A DNA stretch of 64,000 nt from Chromohalobacter sp. 296-RDG. Lineage in GTDB: Bacteria; Pseudomonadota; Gammaproteobacteria; Pseudomonadales; Halomonadaceae. Shown here one piece after another: positions 15,924 to 27,624 of the stretch. The stretch is taken from assembly GCF_029889885.1 (NCBI RefSeq), contig NZ_JARANY010000001.1:1-64000 (forward strand), written 5' to 3'. The notes below the pieces were generated by a model, which searched no databases, was not told the DNA's origin, and was given only the letters and a program-made list of their open reading frames with translations. The translations under genes and the position numbers were made by a program. How positions within the stretch are numbered: position 1 is the stretch's first letter; every line of letters begins with the position of its first letter.

Positions 15924-16823
15924 TCATGAGGCGGCGACACCGGTGATGCGCACCCAGCCTTCGCGTTCGCAAGGCGTGTCGAGGTCGATGCCCTGGGCAC
16001 GATAGGCCTCCATTACCTCCTCGGCTTGCCCTGCGAGAATCCCCGATAGTGCGAGACGACCACGCGGGGCGAGATGGGCGCAAAGCGTCGGCGCCAATTC
16101 GACCAGAGGGCCGGCGAGGATGTTAGCGACCACTACCTCGTAGCGTTGTGCCGCGAGTCGCTCTGGATAGCAAAGCGACAAATGTTCATCGGCGATGGCA
16201 TTGCGCTGGGCGTTTTCACGGCTCGCCTGCAAGGCCTGTGAATCGATATCGGTGCCTGTAGCGTGATCGGCTCCCAGCTTGAGCGCGGCGATAGCCAGAA
16301 TGCCGGAGCCGCAGCCGAAATCCAGCACCTTGCTGGCGTCGAGATCGAGGCCATCGAGCCAGCCGAGGCACAGTGCGGTGGTGGGGTGCGTACCGGTGCC
16401 AAAGGCCAGGCCGGGGTCGAGCAGCAGATTGACGGCATCGGGCTCGGGGGCGGCATGCCAACTGGGCACCACCCAAAGCCGTTCGCCCATCTTGAGTGGG
16501 GTGAAATCGTCCATCCACTCGCGCTCCCAATCACGATCGGCGAGCAACTCGTAGTCGATCTCGGGGCAGGGCTCGTCGGCCATCTCGGCGGCCCACTGCT
16601 GGCGAACTCGGTCGAGCATTGGCTCGATATCTTCCAGATCGTCGTAGAGGCCGGTCAGCACGGTTTCATCCCACAGCGGCGTGGTACCACTTTCGGGCTC
16701 GAAGACGGGATCATCGTAAGCGTCCTGCAGGGTGATAGCCTGAGCACCTTCGGCTAGCAGCAGCTCTTCCAGGGTCTCGGCATGCTGCGGAGCGATGTGT
16801 GCCTTGAGTTGTAGCCAGGACAT
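15924..16823 (-). CDS. prmA: Ribosomal protein L11 methyltransferase
   Basis: PrmA trimethylates ribosomal protein L11. The 299 residues have an N-terminal L11-recognition domain beginning [21 protein letters not shown]. The SAM-binding domain has [35 protein letters not shown] (glycines at 170, 172, 174) and [12 protein letters not shown]. Part of the aroQ-accB-accC-prmA-dusB-fis run on the minus strand. Start ATG 16823 follows AAGGAGAC. Confidence 0.96.
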   Translation of the reverse strand: MSWLQLKAHIAPQHAETLEELLLAEGAQAITLQDAYDDPVFEPESGTTPLWDETVLTGLYDDLEDIEPMLDRVRQQWAAEMADEPCPEIDYELLADRDWEREWMDDFTPLKMGERLWVVPSWHAAPEPDAVNLLLDPGLAFGTGTHPTTALCLGWLDGLDLDASKVLDFGCGSGILAIAALKLGADHATGTDIDSQALQASRENAQRNAIADEHLSLCYPERLAAQRYEVVVANILAGPLVELAPTLCAHLAPRGRLALSGILAGQAEEVMEAYRAQGIDLDTPCEREGWVRITGVAAS

Positions 16824-16891
16824 GAAGTCTCCTTGAGCATCAACGCAAACGGGACGGCCAAGGCCGCCCCGTGTCGAGTCGCTTGAGCTGA

Positions 16892-18238
16892 TCAGGTCAG
16901 GTCAAGCTTCTTCTCGAGGTAGTGAATGTTTACCCCGCCTTGTTGGAATGCACTATCGCGGACCAGATCCTTCTGTAGATCGATATTGGTCTTGATGCCT
17001 TCGACCAGCAGCTCGTCGAGCGCATTGCGCATGCGCGTCAACGCGGTCTCACGACTGGCGCCCCAGGTGATCAGCTTGCCGAGCAACGAATCGTAATGCG
17101 GCGGCACGCTATAGCCGGTATAGATATGCGCGTCCATGCGAACGCCCAAGCCCCCCGGCGCGTGGTAGAGATCGATCTTGCCGGGCGAGGGAATGAAAGT
17201 GCGCGAGTCCTCGGCATTGATCCGGCACTCGAAGGCGTGTCCGCTGAGATGCACATCGTCCTGCGAGATGGACAGCGGCAGTCCGGAGGCGATGCGCAGC
17301 TGTTCCTTGACGATGTCGACGCCGGTGACCATCTCGGAGACCGGGTGCTCGACCTGTACGCGGGTGTTCATCTCGATGAAGAAGAACTGACCGTTTTCAT
17401 ACAGGAACTCGAAGGTACCGGCGCCGCGATAGTTGATCTCGATGCAGGCATCGGTGCAGGCTTTGAAAACGTTTTCGCGGGCCTCGGGATCGATATCAGG
17501 TGCCGGCGCCTCTTCCAACACTTTCTGGTGACGGCGCTGCAGAGAGCAATCGCGATCGTAGAGATGAATGGCATTGCCCTGGCCGTCGGCCAGCACCTGT
17601 ACCTCGACGTGACGCGGATTCTCGAGGAACTTCTCCATGTAAAGCGTACCGTCGCCGAACGACGCATTGGCCTCATTGCGTGTCACGCTGACCGAGGAGA
17701 GCAGGCTATCCTCGCTGTGCACCACACGCATGCCGCGTCCGCCACCGCCGGCGGCTGCTTTGATGATGACCGGATAGCCGATGCGTTGCGCGGTGGCCAG
17801 TACGGCTTCGTCGTTATCTTCGGGGAGTGGGCCGTCGGAGCCGGGCACGGTGGGTACGCCGGCTGCCTTCATCGCCGAGATAGCGCTGACCTTGTCGCCC
17901 ATCATGCGGATGGTTTCGGCACGCGGGCCGACGAATACGAAGCCCGAACGCTCAACCTGTTCGGCGAAGTTGGCGTTCTCGGAGAGAAAGCCATAGCCGG
18001 GATGGATGGCGCTGGAATCGGTGACCTCGGCGGCACTGATCAGTGCCGGGATATTCAGATATGACTGCGCGGAGGAGGCCGGTCCGATGCACACGGCTTC
18101 GTCAGCCAGGCGCACGTGCATGAGTTCACGATCCGCTTTGGAATGGACCGCTACTGTCTTGATGCCCAGTTCCTTGCAGGCGCGCAGTATGCGAAGAGCG
18201 ATCTCGCCACGGTTGGCGATGAGTACCTTGTCCAACAT
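16892..18238 (-). CDS. accC: Biotin carboxylase subunit of acetyl-CoA carboxylase
   Basis: AccC carboxylates the biotin on AccB using ATP and bicarbonate, feeding malonyl-CoA synthesis. The 448 residues show [20 protein letters not shown], the glycine-rich ATP loop [12 protein letters not shown] and the ATP-grasp segment [20 protein letters not shown]. Length and motifs match E. coli AccC closely. It follows accB after 70 bases. Confidence 0.98.
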   Translation of the reverse strand: MLDKVLIANRGEIALRILRACKELGIKTVAVHSKADRELMHVRLADEAVCIGPASSAQSYLNIPALISAAEVTDSSAIHPGYGFLSENANFAEQVERSGFVFVGPRAETIRMMGDKVSAISAMKAAGVPTVPGSDGPLPEDNDEAVLATAQRIGYPVIIKAAAGGGGRGMRVVHSEDSLLSSVSVTRNEANASFGDGTLYMEKFLENPRHVEVQVLADGQGNAIHLYDRDCSLQRRHQKVLEEAPAPDIDPEARENVFKACTDACIEINYRGAGTFEFLYENGQFFFIEMNTRVQVEHPVSEMVTGVDIVKEQLRIASGLPLSISQDDVHLSGHAFECRINAEDSRTFIPSPGKIDLYHAPGGLGVRMDAHIYTGYSVPPHYDSLLGKLITWGASRETALTRMRNALDELLVEGIKTNIDLQKDLVRDSAFQQGGVNIHYLEKKLDLT

Positions 18239-18308
18239 AGTGTCGTCCGTCTCTATGTAAGCTCGGAAGCGTTGCGCGATTGACCGCCAAGGGCGATCGC
18301 AAACGGCT

Positions 18309-18773
18309 TCAAGAGATGATGACCATCGGCTGGTCGAATTCGACCGGCTCGCCGTCCTCGACCATGATGGCTTCGATCACGCCATCCTGATCGGCCTCGA
18401 TTTGATTCATCATCTTCATGGCTTCGACGATGCACACGGTCTCGCCTTTCTTGACGCTTTGGCCGACTTCCACGAAGGCTTTCGCGCCCGGCGCCGGCGA
18501 GCGATAGAAGGTGCCTACCATGGGGGAGGTCACTGGGTGGCCGCTGGGCTGCGTGGGGGCCGCCTCGGCCGCTGGCGCGGCTGCTTCGCTCGGCGCTGCA
18601 GGGGCGGGTGCGGGCGCTGCGACCGGCGCGGGGGCCTCGGCGGCGGGCGGTGCGCTGAAACCACCGGTGTGGCGGCTGATACGCACAGACTCCTCGCCTT
18701 CCTGGATTTCGATCTCGCTGATATTGGACTCTTCCAGGAGTTCGATGAGTTTCTTGACCTTGCGAATATCCAT
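18309..18773 (-). CDS. accB: Biotin carboxyl carrier protein
   Basis: A 154-residue carrier subunit. It has an N-terminal helical part [20 protein letters not shown], an Ala/Pro-rich flexible linker at about 45-75, and a C-terminal biotinyl domain with EAMKMMN, in which Lys120 is the biotin attachment site. The frame is open for another 107 codons upstream, but that overlaps aroQ and has no family similarity; the conserved MDIRK start at 18773 is clear. Confidence 0.97.
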   Translation of the reverse strand: MDIRKVKKLIELLEESNISEIEIQEGEESVRISRHTGGFSAPPAAEAPAPVAAPAPAPAAPSEAAAPAAEAAPTQPSGHPVTSPMVGTFYRSPAPGAKAFVEVGQSVKKGETVCIVEAMKMMNQIEADQDGVIEAIMVEDGEPVEFDQPMVIIS

Positions 18774-18834
18774 AAGCCTGTCTCGATCAATGTGAATGTG
18801 AGGTGGCGTGGTTTGCATCGGAGCGTGGGTGCTG

Positions 18835-19272
18835 TCAGCCGAGCTGACGTAGCGCGGCCTCCAAGGCAAGCTCGTAACTATCGGCGCCGAATCCGGCGAT
18901 GACGCCGCGAGCGACATCCGAAAAATACGAATGCGCGCGAAACGGCTCGCGCGCATGCACGTTGGAAAGATGCAGCTCGATGAAAGGGATGGCGACACCC
19001 GTGAGCGCGTCGCGCAGGGCAACGCTGGTATGCGTAAAGGCGGCCGGGTTGAACAGGATGAAGTCGGTGCCGTCGTCATGCGCTGCATGAACACGCTCGA
19101 TCAGTGAGTGCTCGGCATTGGACTGTAGCCAATCGAGTTGGTGGCCGGCATCAGAGGCGCGCTGGGTCAGACGCAGACGAAGGTCCTCGAGGGTGGTAGT
19201 ACCGTAAACACCTGGCTCGCGGGTGCCGAGCAGGTTGAGGTTAGGGCCGTTGAGTACGAGAAGCTTCGCCAT
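18835..19272 (-). CDS. aroQ: 3-dehydroquinate dehydratase, type II
   Basis: The third enzyme of the shikimate pathway. The 145 residues begin [21 protein letters not shown], with the active-site tyrosine in this segment. The conserved [20 protein letters not shown] and [20 protein letters not shown] with the catalytic histidine follow. The aroQ-accB-accC order is the usual one in pseudomonads and relatives. Start ATG 19272. Confidence 0.97.
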   Translation of the reverse strand: MAKLLVLNGPNLNLLGTREPGVYGTTTLEDLRLRLTQRASDAGHQLDWLQSNAEHSLIERVHAAHDDGTDFILFNPAAFTHTSVALRDALTGVAIPFIELHLSNVHAREPFRAHSYFSDVARGVIAGFGADSYELALEAALRQLG

Positions 19273-19487
19273 TTCATGGGTCCTGATCGACGCTGTTAAC
19301 CTGTTCAGGATTGGCTTAGATCACGGCACGATCACGCAAGATGCCGCTGCTGGTGCCATATATCGTTAGTGTGGGCGGAGTTTGCCCAAAAACGGACGAG
19401 CTGTCTAGTTTGCGTTGGCACAAGCAAAAACGCCACTGCATGATAGGATGAAAGTTATTGCTCTCAACTTCATCACAAGGACGTCTT

Positions 19488-20498
19488 ATGGCTCTTTTTC
19501 GTAAGCGTGAGCGTCAACAGCGCAATATTCTGGAATCGCCCCAATATGGCTGGATCTGGAAGCCTCTGGTCGCCTTGCTGATCATCTACCTCGTGGTCTG
19601 CGTGGCGCTGGGCGTCTGGTGGAGCCAGCGGCCCGATGATTTTAACGTCGATGACGCGGTGGGCGTGCAGCGCGGCGCCGCGCAGCCATCCGGTGCCGAG
19701 GCCGCGTCGGATGCCCCTCGGCCAGGCGAGACCGTGACCGCCACTACCTTGACGCTTCTCGGCAGCTTGCTCGACAAGCCCGGTGGCTATTTGCGCAACG
19801 ATATCGCGCTGCCGGGATTGTGGCTGGATAACATGCCGAGCTGGGAACATGGCGTGCTTGGGCAAGTGCGGGCCATGAGCGCGACTCTCAATGATTCCAT
19901 CGCCAGTGGCGACGAAGACGTACAACAAGCCGTCGATGCCTTGGCAGCACGCAGTGACGCCTGGCGTTTTCCGTCAGCCGAAGGGCGTTACCAAGAGGCG
20001 CGCGAAGCACTACGCGATTACTTGGGACGTCTGGGTGAGCAGCAGGCGGATTTCTCATCGGATGCCCCGGCATTAGCTGCCTGGCTGGATCGTGTGCAGA
20101 CTCGGCTCGATCAGCAGACGCAACGTCTGGCAGCGAGTGTGGGAAGCGCCGAACGCCACAGTGCCGATATCGAAACCGGCGAGGATGGCGAGAGTACCCC
20201 GTGGTGGCGTATTGACAACGTCTTCTTCGAAGCGCGCGGTAACACCTGGGCCTTGATGCACCTGCTCAAGGCGGCCAAGCGTGACTTCGCGCCGGCCATC
20301 GAGGCGGCCGGGGTCGGCAAGTCATATGATCGGCTGATCGACGAACTCGAGGCTTCGCAGGCACGCGTCTGGAGTCCGGTGGTGCTCAATGGCAGCGGCT
20401 TTGGCATTTTTGCCAATCACTCGCTGATGATGGCCAACTACACGTTGCGGGCATCACAACTGATTCAAGAGATACGCAGCGATCTCGGGGCACAATAG
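19488..20498 (+). CDS. DUF2333 family membrane-anchored protein
   Basis: A 336-residue protein with a single membrane segment near the N-terminus (about residues 22-43, WKPLVALLIIYLVVCVALGV). A largely helical periplasmic part follows, with the conserved stretch WWRIDNVFFEARGNTWALMHLLKA. The gene starts at ATG 19488, after AAGGA; an ATG ten codons upstream is less likely. DUF2333 proteins are widespread in gammaproteobacteria and have no established function. It is convergent with ppa. Confidence 0.88.
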   Translation: MALFRKRERQQRNILESPQYGWIWKPLVALLIIYLVVCVALGVWWSQRPDDFNVDDAVGVQRGAAQPSGAEAASDAPRPGETVTATTLTLLGSLLDKPGGYLRNDIALPGLWLDNMPSWEHGVLGQVRAMSATLNDSIASGDEDVQQAVDALAARSDAWRFPSAEGRYQEAREALRDYLGRLGEQQADFSSDAPALAAWLDRVQTRLDQQTQRLAASVGSAERHSADIETGEDGESTPWWRIDNVFFEARGNTWALMHLLKAAKRDFAPAIEAAGVGKSYDRLIDELEASQARVWSPVVLNGSGFGIFANHSLMMANYTLRASQLIQEIRSDLGAQ

Positions 20499-20502
20499 CC
20501 CT

Positions 20503-20543
20503 CAATAAAACACCCCGCGGCGGTATGTCCGACGCGGGGTGTT
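20503..20543 (-). terminator. Strong terminator for ppa
   Basis: An 11-bp perfect stem AACACCCCGCG (20509-20519) / CGCGGGGTGTT (20533-20543). The minus strand continues with TTTATT, so it mainly ends ppa transcripts; the plus side is poor in T. Confidence 0.85.
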
Positions 20544-20561
20544 GGGCGGGCGGCGAGCGCT

Positions 20562-21092
20562 TCAGGCTTTGGTATAAGCGTCGGCTGCTTTTTCGATCGC
20601 CTTTCGGGCAGCTTCAGCGCCGTCCCAGGAGTCGATCTTCACCCATTTGCCTTTTTCGAGATCCTTGTAGTTCTCGAAGAAATGCGCGATCTGTTGGCGC
20701 AGCAGCTCGGGCAAGTCAGTGACTTCCTGCACGTCGTCATACAAGGCGCTCAACTTGGGATGCGGGACGCAGACCAGCTTGGCGTCTTCGCCTGCTTCAT
20801 CGGACATGTTGAGCACGCCGACCGGACGCGCACGAATCACACTGCCCGCCTGGACGGGATACGGGGTGACCACCAGGGCGTCGAGCGGATCGCCGTCGTC
20901 GGCCAGGGTGTTGTTGATGAAACCGTAATTGGCCGGATAGAACATCGGCGTAGCCATGAAACGGTCGACGACCAGCGCGTCCATGTCTTTGTCGATTTCA
21001 TATTTGACCGGCGTGTGATTGGCAGGGATCTCGATCGCCACATAGACGTCGTTGGGAAGATCCTTGCCAGCGGGAATGTTTTTGAAACTCAT
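20562..21092 (-). CDS. ppa: Inorganic pyrophosphatase
   Basis: This soluble family I enzyme hydrolyses pyrophosphate and so drives biosynthetic reactions. The 176 residues show [44 protein letters not shown] with the metal-binding Asp cluster, and [18 protein letters not shown]. Length and motifs match E. coli Ppa. It stands alone, with a terminator downstream. Confidence 0.97.
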   Translation of the reverse strand: MSFKNIPAGKDLPNDVYVAIEIPANHTPVKYEIDKDMDALVVDRFMATPMFYPANYGFINNTLADDGDPLDALVVTPYPVQAGSVIRARPVGVLNMSDEAGEDAKLVCVPHPKLSALYDDVQEVTDLPELLRQQIAHFFENYKDLEKGKWVKIDSWDGAEAARKAIEKAADAYTKA

Positions 21093-21279
21093 CGTCGAGT
21101 CCTTGCGGTTTGCAGGTTGAACACCAGCGGGAGAAAATCCGAGAAATTATACGAGTAGCGTCCAGCGTTTACCAACCGACGTGGGACGTAAATGGCATCA
21201 TGCAATCGTTGTCATGCATCGTCATGCTCAGCGAACGCGGGAATTATCCGTCTCATCATCATTGACAAGGAGACGCTCG

Positions 21280-23001
21280 TTGACGGCAAGCAGCCTTTCT
21301 ATCAGCTTCGGTCAGGCATTCGTGGCACCGGATCGGCGTCGCCATCGCAGTTCGATGTCGGTACAGATACCCGGCGGTTCGCAATTGTCCGCCAAGGGGG
21401 CCTGCGCCCTGATCAGTGATTCCACCTGGCGCAACGCCATCGCCAAGCAGGCCGGAGATCTGAGCGTACGGGGCTTTCTCGCCGATTATTATTCGACGCC
21501 GGAGCATTGGGACGTCAAGACATCGGCACATCGCGTGCTGCGTGCCTTGAATGGCTGGAGCTATAGCCAAAGCGCGTACATCGAAGGCGGCAGCTATATC
21601 TGCTCGCTATCGGCCATGGTGTTCCGTCATCGTGAGGTGCATCTCTTTCATATGGGAGACACCTTGGTATTCCGCCTGCGAGGCGCCGAATTCGAGCAAA
21701 TGTCGCGTGATCACGTCACCGAACTGGGCGGTTATCGCTATCCATCACGGGCGCTTGGCATGGACGGTAGCCTCGACATCGATTACGTGACGGATTCTCT
21801 CAAGCAGGGCGACCTTTTCCTGTTCACTACCCAGGCCGTACGCGGCACCCTGTTGCCCTCGGATTTCGTGCAACTGATCCGTGCCGATGTCAGCGACCTC
21901 GATGCGGCCTGCGAACGCTTGGCCGAGGCGGCGCTGGCCCGGGCTCAGGAACGCGGTTACGGCGGCGACCAATTCTGCTTTCAGTTGGTGCGCATCGACC
22001 GGCTGCCCGAGGAAGTCGAGCCCGATCATCCTGTGCCGTTGTATGGTGACTTGCCGGTGCCTCCCGAATTATCGCCCGGAGAGCGTCTCGATGGGCTGGA
22101 GGTGCAAGAGGTGTTGTCGCGTACAGCCAAGTCGCGTGTCTATCGCGTGCATGATGCGCGCAACGAGCGTGAGATAGTAATGAAGGCCCCGAGCCCCGAG
22201 CTGTCGCTGCGCAATGCCTATCAAGAACATTTCGCGCTTCAGCAATGGATCGTGCAGCGTGTCAACTCGCCGTTCGTGGCCAAGGTCGTGGACCCGTCCC
22301 GCCCGCGCCGCTATCAGTATTACTTGCTCGATTACATCAAGGGCGAATTGCTCAGTGACTGGGCGCTACGCCATCCCCAGGCGAGTCTTGAGGCACGTCT
22401 GGATTTAGCGCGTCAGTTGGTCAAGGCGGTGCAGGCCCTGCATCGCCGCGATGTGCTGCACCAGAACATCCACCCCGATAATCTGATGGTCGATTCACAT
22501 GGGCAGCTGGTACTGACGGATTTCGGCGCCTGCCACCTGCGTGAAAGCGATAGTCAGCAAGCAGCGCGCGAACTGGCGCGTCAGGTGGGATTGAACGAGC
22601 ACAGCGCACCGGAATATGCGCTGGATACCGAAGTAGGGCGGCGCAGCGATCAATACGAGCTGGCCTCGACCATCTATTGGTTGCTGACCGGGCATCAGCC
22701 CTATGCGCTGGCGCCCCACGAGTTACGCAGCCATACCGATCTCGAGCGTATGAGTTACACCAGTGCACGGCGCTACAATCCCGCCATCACCAGCGAACTC
22801 GATGACGCCTTGAAGCGTGCCCTCGACCCCCAACGTGCCTTGCGTTTTCGGCGGCTGGGCGAGTTTGCCTCTCATCTGCGCACGCCCAAGCGCCGTGACG
22901 ACCTCGAAGCCCGCGAGTCATGGCAGCAACCGGCCACGCTATGGAAAATAGTGGCCGGCGTGCTGCTCCTGCTTTTGCTGCTGTCGTGGTGGCTGGGGTA
23001 A
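21280..23001 (+). CDS. PP2C-like phosphatase / protein kinase fusion with degenerate active sites
   Basis: A 573-residue fusion: PP2C-like domain (about 1-240), kinase-like domain (about 270-530) and a C-terminal membrane helix (about 554-572). The TTG at 21280 is preferred as start because AAGGAG (21267-21272) lies 7 bases before it; the frame is open further upstream without a better site. The PP2C part keeps MGDTLVFRLRG but has SDS where DG is usual (about 46-48), TQA in place of the late SDG (about 184-186) and DQ in place of DN (230). The kinase part keeps DFG (414) and APEY but has HQN (394-396) where HRD or HQD is expected, and no glycine-rich loop. Confidence 0.85.
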   Translation: MTASSLSISFGQAFVAPDRRRHRSSMSVQIPGGSQLSAKGACALISDSTWRNAIAKQAGDLSVRGFLADYYSTPEHWDVKTSAHRVLRALNGWSYSQSAYIEGGSYICSLSAMVFRHREVHLFHMGDTLVFRLRGAEFEQMSRDHVTELGGYRYPSRALGMDGSLDIDYVTDSLKQGDLFLFTTQAVRGTLLPSDFVQLIRADVSDLDAACERLAEAALARAQERGYGGDQFCFQLVRIDRLPEEVEPDHPVPLYGDLPVPPELSPGERLDGLEVQEVLSRTAKSRVYRVHDARNEREIVMKAPSPELSLRNAYQEHFALQQWIVQRVNSPFVAKVVDPSRPRRYQYYLLDYIKGELLSDWALRHPQASLEARLDLARQLVKAVQALHRRDVLHQNIHPDNLMVDSHGQLVLTDFGACHLRESDSQQAARELARQVGLNEHSAPEYALDTEVGRRSDQYELASTIYWLLTGHQPYALAPHELRSHTDLERMSYTSARRYNPAITSELDDALKRALDPQRALRFRRLGEFASHLRTPKRRDDLEARESWQQPATLWKIVAGVLLLLLLLSWWLG

Positions 23002-23026
23002 AGCCTTCGGATATGTCGAGGCGCCG

Positions 23027-24481
23027 TTAGGCGTCATCCAGCTTCTGCTTGAGGAGGCTGTTGACCTGTTGCGGGTTGGCGGTGCCGCGCGAGGCTTTCA
23101 TGACCTGGCCCACGAAGTAGCCGATCATTTTGCCGCGCTTGGTCTCGTCGGCTTCACGGTACTGGGTGACCTGAACCGGACTGTCGGCGATGACCTGGTC
23201 GATCATGCCCTCGATGGCGTCGGTGTCGGTGACCTGCTTGAGGCCGCGCGCCTCGATGATAGCATCGGCAGTGTCCGCCTCGCCGTCCCAGAGCGCCTGG
23301 AAGACCTGCTTGGCGGCCTTGCCGCTGATGGTGTCGTCCATTACGCGTCGAATGAGGCCGCCGAGCTGCTCGGCCGTGACCGGGCTGTTGCCGATTTCCA
23401 AGCTTTCGCGGTTGAGGTTGGCCGATAGCTCGCCCTGAACCCAGTTAGCGGCTTGCTTGGCATCGTCACATGTTTCTTTGACGGCTTCGAAGTATTCGGC
23501 CATGGCGCGGCTCGAGGCCAACACACCCGCATCGTAGGCGGAAAGGCCCAACTGGTTTTCGAAGCGGTGGCGCTTTTCGCTGGGCAACTCGGGCATGCGT
23601 GCGCGCTGGTGATCAACATAGGCGCTGTCGAGAGTGACCGGCAGGAGGTCGGGGCAGGGAAAGTAACGGTAGTCGTTGGCTTCCTCCTTGGTACGCATGC
23701 CACGTGTCTCGTCGCGTTCTGGGTCGAACAGTCGGGTTTCCTGAATGACCTCGCCGCCGTCCTCGATGAGTTCGACCTGGCGTTCGACTTCGAAAGCGAT
23801 GGCTTTCTCGACGAAGCGGAATGAGTTGACGTTCTTGATTTCCGCCCGGGTACCGAAAGCGGCCTGTCCCTTGGGGCGTACCGAGACGTTGACGTCACAG
23901 CGCATCGAGCCCTCGGCCATGTTGCCGTCGGAGATGCCGAGATAGGTGACGATGGCATGCAGCGCCTTGATATAAGCCACGGCTTCCTTGGCCGAGCGCA
24001 TATCGGGCTCGGAAACGATCTCCAGCAGTGGCGTGCCGGAACGGTTGAGATCGATACCGGTCATGCCGTGATAATCCTCGTGCAGTGACTTGCCGGCATC
24101 TTCCTCGAGGTGGGCGTGATGAATACGGACGCTGCGTGTCGAACCGTCGTCGAGCGTGATCTCGACCTTGCCGGGGCCAACGATGGGCTGCGCCATCTGG
24201 CTCGTCTGATACCCCTTTGGCAGGTCCGGATAGAAGTAGTTCTTGCGCTCGAAAAGCGACGTTTCGGGGATATCGGCGTCGACGGCGAGGCCGAACTTCA
24301 CCGCCATGGCGACGGCGTTTTCATTGAGTACCGGCAGTACGCCGGGCATGCCGAGGTCGACGGCGCAGGCCTGCGTGTTGGGCTCGGCGCCGAAGGCGGT
24401 GGACGCGCCGGAGAAGATCTTGGATTGAGTGGCGAGCTGAACGTGAACCTCGAGCCCGATCACGGTTTCCCACTGCATCAT
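23027..24481 (-). CDS. gatB: Asp/Glu-tRNA amidotransferase subunit B
   Basis: GatB binds mischarged Asp-tRNA(Asn) or Glu-tRNA(Gln), phosphorylates the acyl group and passes it to GatA-derived ammonia. The 484 residues start [24 protein letters not shown], with [17 protein letters not shown]-type residues and [12 protein letters not shown]. The C-terminal GatB/YqeY domain ends in [19 protein letters not shown]. Its start overlaps the gatA stop by four bases. Confidence 0.97.
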   Translation of the reverse strand: MMQWETVIGLEVHVQLATQSKIFSGASTAFGAEPNTQACAVDLGMPGVLPVLNENAVAMAVKFGLAVDADIPETSLFERKNYFYPDLPKGYQTSQMAQPIVGPGKVEITLDDGSTRSVRIHHAHLEEDAGKSLHEDYHGMTGIDLNRSGTPLLEIVSEPDMRSAKEAVAYIKALHAIVTYLGISDGNMAEGSMRCDVNVSVRPKGQAAFGTRAEIKNVNSFRFVEKAIAFEVERQVELIEDGGEVIQETRLFDPERDETRGMRTKEEANDYRYFPCPDLLPVTLDSAYVDHQRARMPELPSEKRHRFENQLGLSAYDAGVLASSRAMAEYFEAVKETCDDAKQAANWVQGELSANLNRESLEIGNSPVTAEQLGGLIRRVMDDTISGKAAKQVFQALWDGEADTADAIIEARGLKQVTDTDAIEGMIDQVIADSPVQVTQYREADETKRGKMIGYFVGQVMKASRGTANPQQVNSLLKQKLDDA

Positions 24482-25938
24482 GCCGTCTCCTTGCCGAATG
24501 CCGGACGCTTGAGGTGCCAGTCGGTGGCTTGCTGGAATTGATGCGCCACGCCGAGCAGTTGGGCTTCGGCGAAGTGCGGTGCCAGTACTTGGAGGCCGAC
24601 GGGGCGATTGCCGGCAAAGCCGGCGGGAACGCTGATGCCCGGAATACCGGCCAGATTGACGGCAATGGTGTAGATGTCCTGCAAATACATGGACACCGGG
24701 TCCTTCTGTGCGCCCAGATCGAACGCGGGCGTCGGTGCGGTCGGACCCATCAGTACGTCGACTTCGTCGAAAGCATCGAGGAAGTCCTGACGAATCAGGC
24801 GACGCACCTGCTGTGCCTTGAGATAGTAGGCATCGAAGAAACCTTCGGACAGGGTATGCGTGCCGATGAGGATACGCCGTTTGACTTCTTCGCCGAAGCC
24901 TTCGGCCCGCGTACGCTTATACAAGTCCTCGAGGTCTGTCGGATCATCGCAGCGGTGGCCGAAGCGCACACCGTCATAACGCGACAGGTTGGAAGAAGCT
25001 TCTGCCGGGGCAATGACGTAGTAGGCGGGGATCGCCAGATGTGTATGCGGCAGGCTGACCTCGCAGACCTTGGCACCGAGCGACTCGTAGACCTTGATCG
25101 CTTCACGCACGGCGGTTTCGACCTCGGGGTCGAGCCCGTCGCCGAAATATTCCTTGGGCAAGCCGATCTTGAGGCCGGAAAGCGAAGTATCGAGATCGGC
25201 GGTGTAGTCGGGTACGACGCGCGCCACGCTGGTGGAGTCGCGAACGTCTTGACCGGCGATCGTTTCGAGCAGCAGGGCGCAATCGGCGGCGTTGCGTGCC
25301 AGTGGGCCGCCCTGATCGAGGCTCGAGGCATACGCCACCATGCCATAGCGCGAGACGCGGCCATAAGTAGGCTTCAGGCCCGTAATGCCGCAGAAGGCCG
25401 CCGGCTGGCGGATCGAGCCACCGGTATCGGTCCCCAGTGCGGCGGGCACCAGTCCCGCGGCGACGGCGGCCGCGCTACCGCCCGAGGAGCCGCCGGGCAC
25501 AGCGCTCAAGTCCCATGGGTTCTTGACCGGACCATAGAAGCTGTTCTCATTGGACGAGCCCATGGCGAACTCGTCCATGTTGGTCTTGCCGAGGTTGACG
25601 GCGCCGGCTTGGCGCAGCTTTTCGACCACCGTGGCATCGTAGGGCGAGACGAAGTCGTCGAGCATCTTCGAGCCGCAGCTGGTGCGCACGCCCTGGGTGC
25701 AGAAGATGTCCTTGAGGGCCAGCGGCAAACCGGCGAGAGGGCCGGCATCGCCGGCTTCGCGTGCACGGTCGGCGGCATCGGCGTTGGCCAGTGCCTGCTC
25801 GGCGGTCACGGTAATAAAGCTGTTGAGCTCGCCATCGAGGTGCTCGATGCGTTCGAGTGCCGCCTGGCATAGCTCACGGCTGGAGAACTCGCCTGCTTGA
25901 AGACCGGCGGCAAGCTCCGTGAGGGTCTTGTCATGCAT
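24478..25938 (-). CDS. gatA: Asp/Glu-tRNA amidotransferase subunit A
   Basis: The amidase subunit that releases ammonia from glutamine or asparagine. The 486 residues contain the catalytic lysine in [14 protein letters not shown] and the amidase signature [20 protein letters not shown] with the serine pair of the Ser-Ser-Lys triad. The start is [16 protein letters not shown] at 25938; an upstream in-frame ATG would add 32 residues with no family match and run toward gatC. The three genes are in the order gatC-gatA-gatB. Confidence 0.97.
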   Translation of the reverse strand: MHDKTLTELAAGLQAGEFSSRELCQAALERIEHLDGELNSFITVTAEQALANADAADRAREAGDAGPLAGLPLALKDIFCTQGVRTSCGSKMLDDFVSPYDATVVEKLRQAGAVNLGKTNMDEFAMGSSNENSFYGPVKNPWDLSAVPGGSSGGSAAAVAAGLVPAALGTDTGGSIRQPAAFCGITGLKPTYGRVSRYGMVAYASSLDQGGPLARNAADCALLLETIAGQDVRDSTSVARVVPDYTADLDTSLSGLKIGLPKEYFGDGLDPEVETAVREAIKVYESLGAKVCEVSLPHTHLAIPAYYVIAPAEASSNLSRYDGVRFGHRCDDPTDLEDLYKRTRAEGFGEEVKRRILIGTHTLSEGFFDAYYLKAQQVRRLIRQDFLDAFDEVDVLMGPTAPTPAFDLGAQKDPVSMYLQDIYTIAVNLAGIPGISVPAGFAGNRPVGLQVLAPHFAEAQLLGVAHQFQQATDWHLKRPAFGKETA

Positions 25939-25979
25939 GGAAGAATATGACTCCTGATTCGAATCCTGACGAGGATGCT

Positions 25980-26267
25980 TCACTCGACGACGCGCGGGAC
26001 GAGATAAAGGCCGTCGGTAACGGCTGGCGCACAAGCCTGGAAGCGCTCTCGCTGGCTATGTTCGGTCACTTCGTCGGGACGTAGGCGCTGGGTGGCATCC
26101 AGTGGATGCGCCAGCGGGGTGATGTCTTGAGTGTCGACGGCCTGAAGTTGGTCGACCATCTTCAGTATGCGACTCAAGTCGTCGACATAACCGGTTGCTT
26201 CGTTTTCACTCAAGCCGACGCGGGCCAAGTGGGCGGCACGGAGCACGTCTGCATGTTCGATCGCCAT
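25980..26267 (-). CDS. gatC: Asp/Glu-tRNA amidotransferase subunit C
   Basis: A 95-residue stabilising subunit that wraps around GatA. It has the family pattern [35 protein letters not shown] followed by [17 protein letters not shown]. First gene of the gatCAB operon, divergent from mreB. Its leader contains an 8-bp hairpin (26291-26298 with 26307-26314) and a direct duplication GCGCCAATGA at 26311-26330. Confidence 0.95.
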   Translation of the reverse strand: MAIEHADVLRAAHLARVGLSENEATGYVDDLSRILKMVDQLQAVDTQDITPLAHPLDATQRLRPDEVTEHSQRERFQACAPAVTDGLYLVPRVVE

Positions 26268-26454
26268 ATCGTTTGCCTTTTATGGAGACTGCGCGGCGTG
26301 TGTCAGCGCCGCGCCAATGAGCGCCAATGAAGGTCGCCGTGGGTAACCACAGAATTTACCATATCTGGCGAGCGCTGACAGGCCTTTGCTTGCCGCGCCA
26401 TCCCCGTGATGGTACCGTTTGCGTCCGCACAGGGTTCCGGTCTGGACTAGGTGA

Positions 26455-27501
<1,047 letters not shown>

Positions 27502-27612
27502 CGCACTCGGGCGCTTGCCATGTTAGCGCTGATACGCCTGCCTGGAAGCCACATGCGTCGTGTGTGGCTTCCAGCGTGTGTCCGATCGTTATGAGTCTTG
27601 CGCCCTGTTTGC

Positions 27613-27618
27613 GGAGGA
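27613..27618 (+). promoter_or_regulatory. Shine-Dalgarno site that decides the mreC start
   Basis: GGAGGA ends six bases before the ATT codon at 27625. No ATG, GTG or TTG lies at a suitable distance in the mreC frame, and the only upstream alternative, TTG 27598, precedes this site. Confidence 0.7.
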
Positions 27619-27624
27619 AGGCTT

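Noticed and set aside
17096-18064. A 322-codon plus-strand frame opposite accC
   Set aside because: Shadow of a strongly conserved gene; no ribosome binding site or domain.
24514-25872. A 452-codon plus-strand frame opposite gatA
   Set aside because: Shadow of gatA; composition and lack of any motif argue against a real protein.
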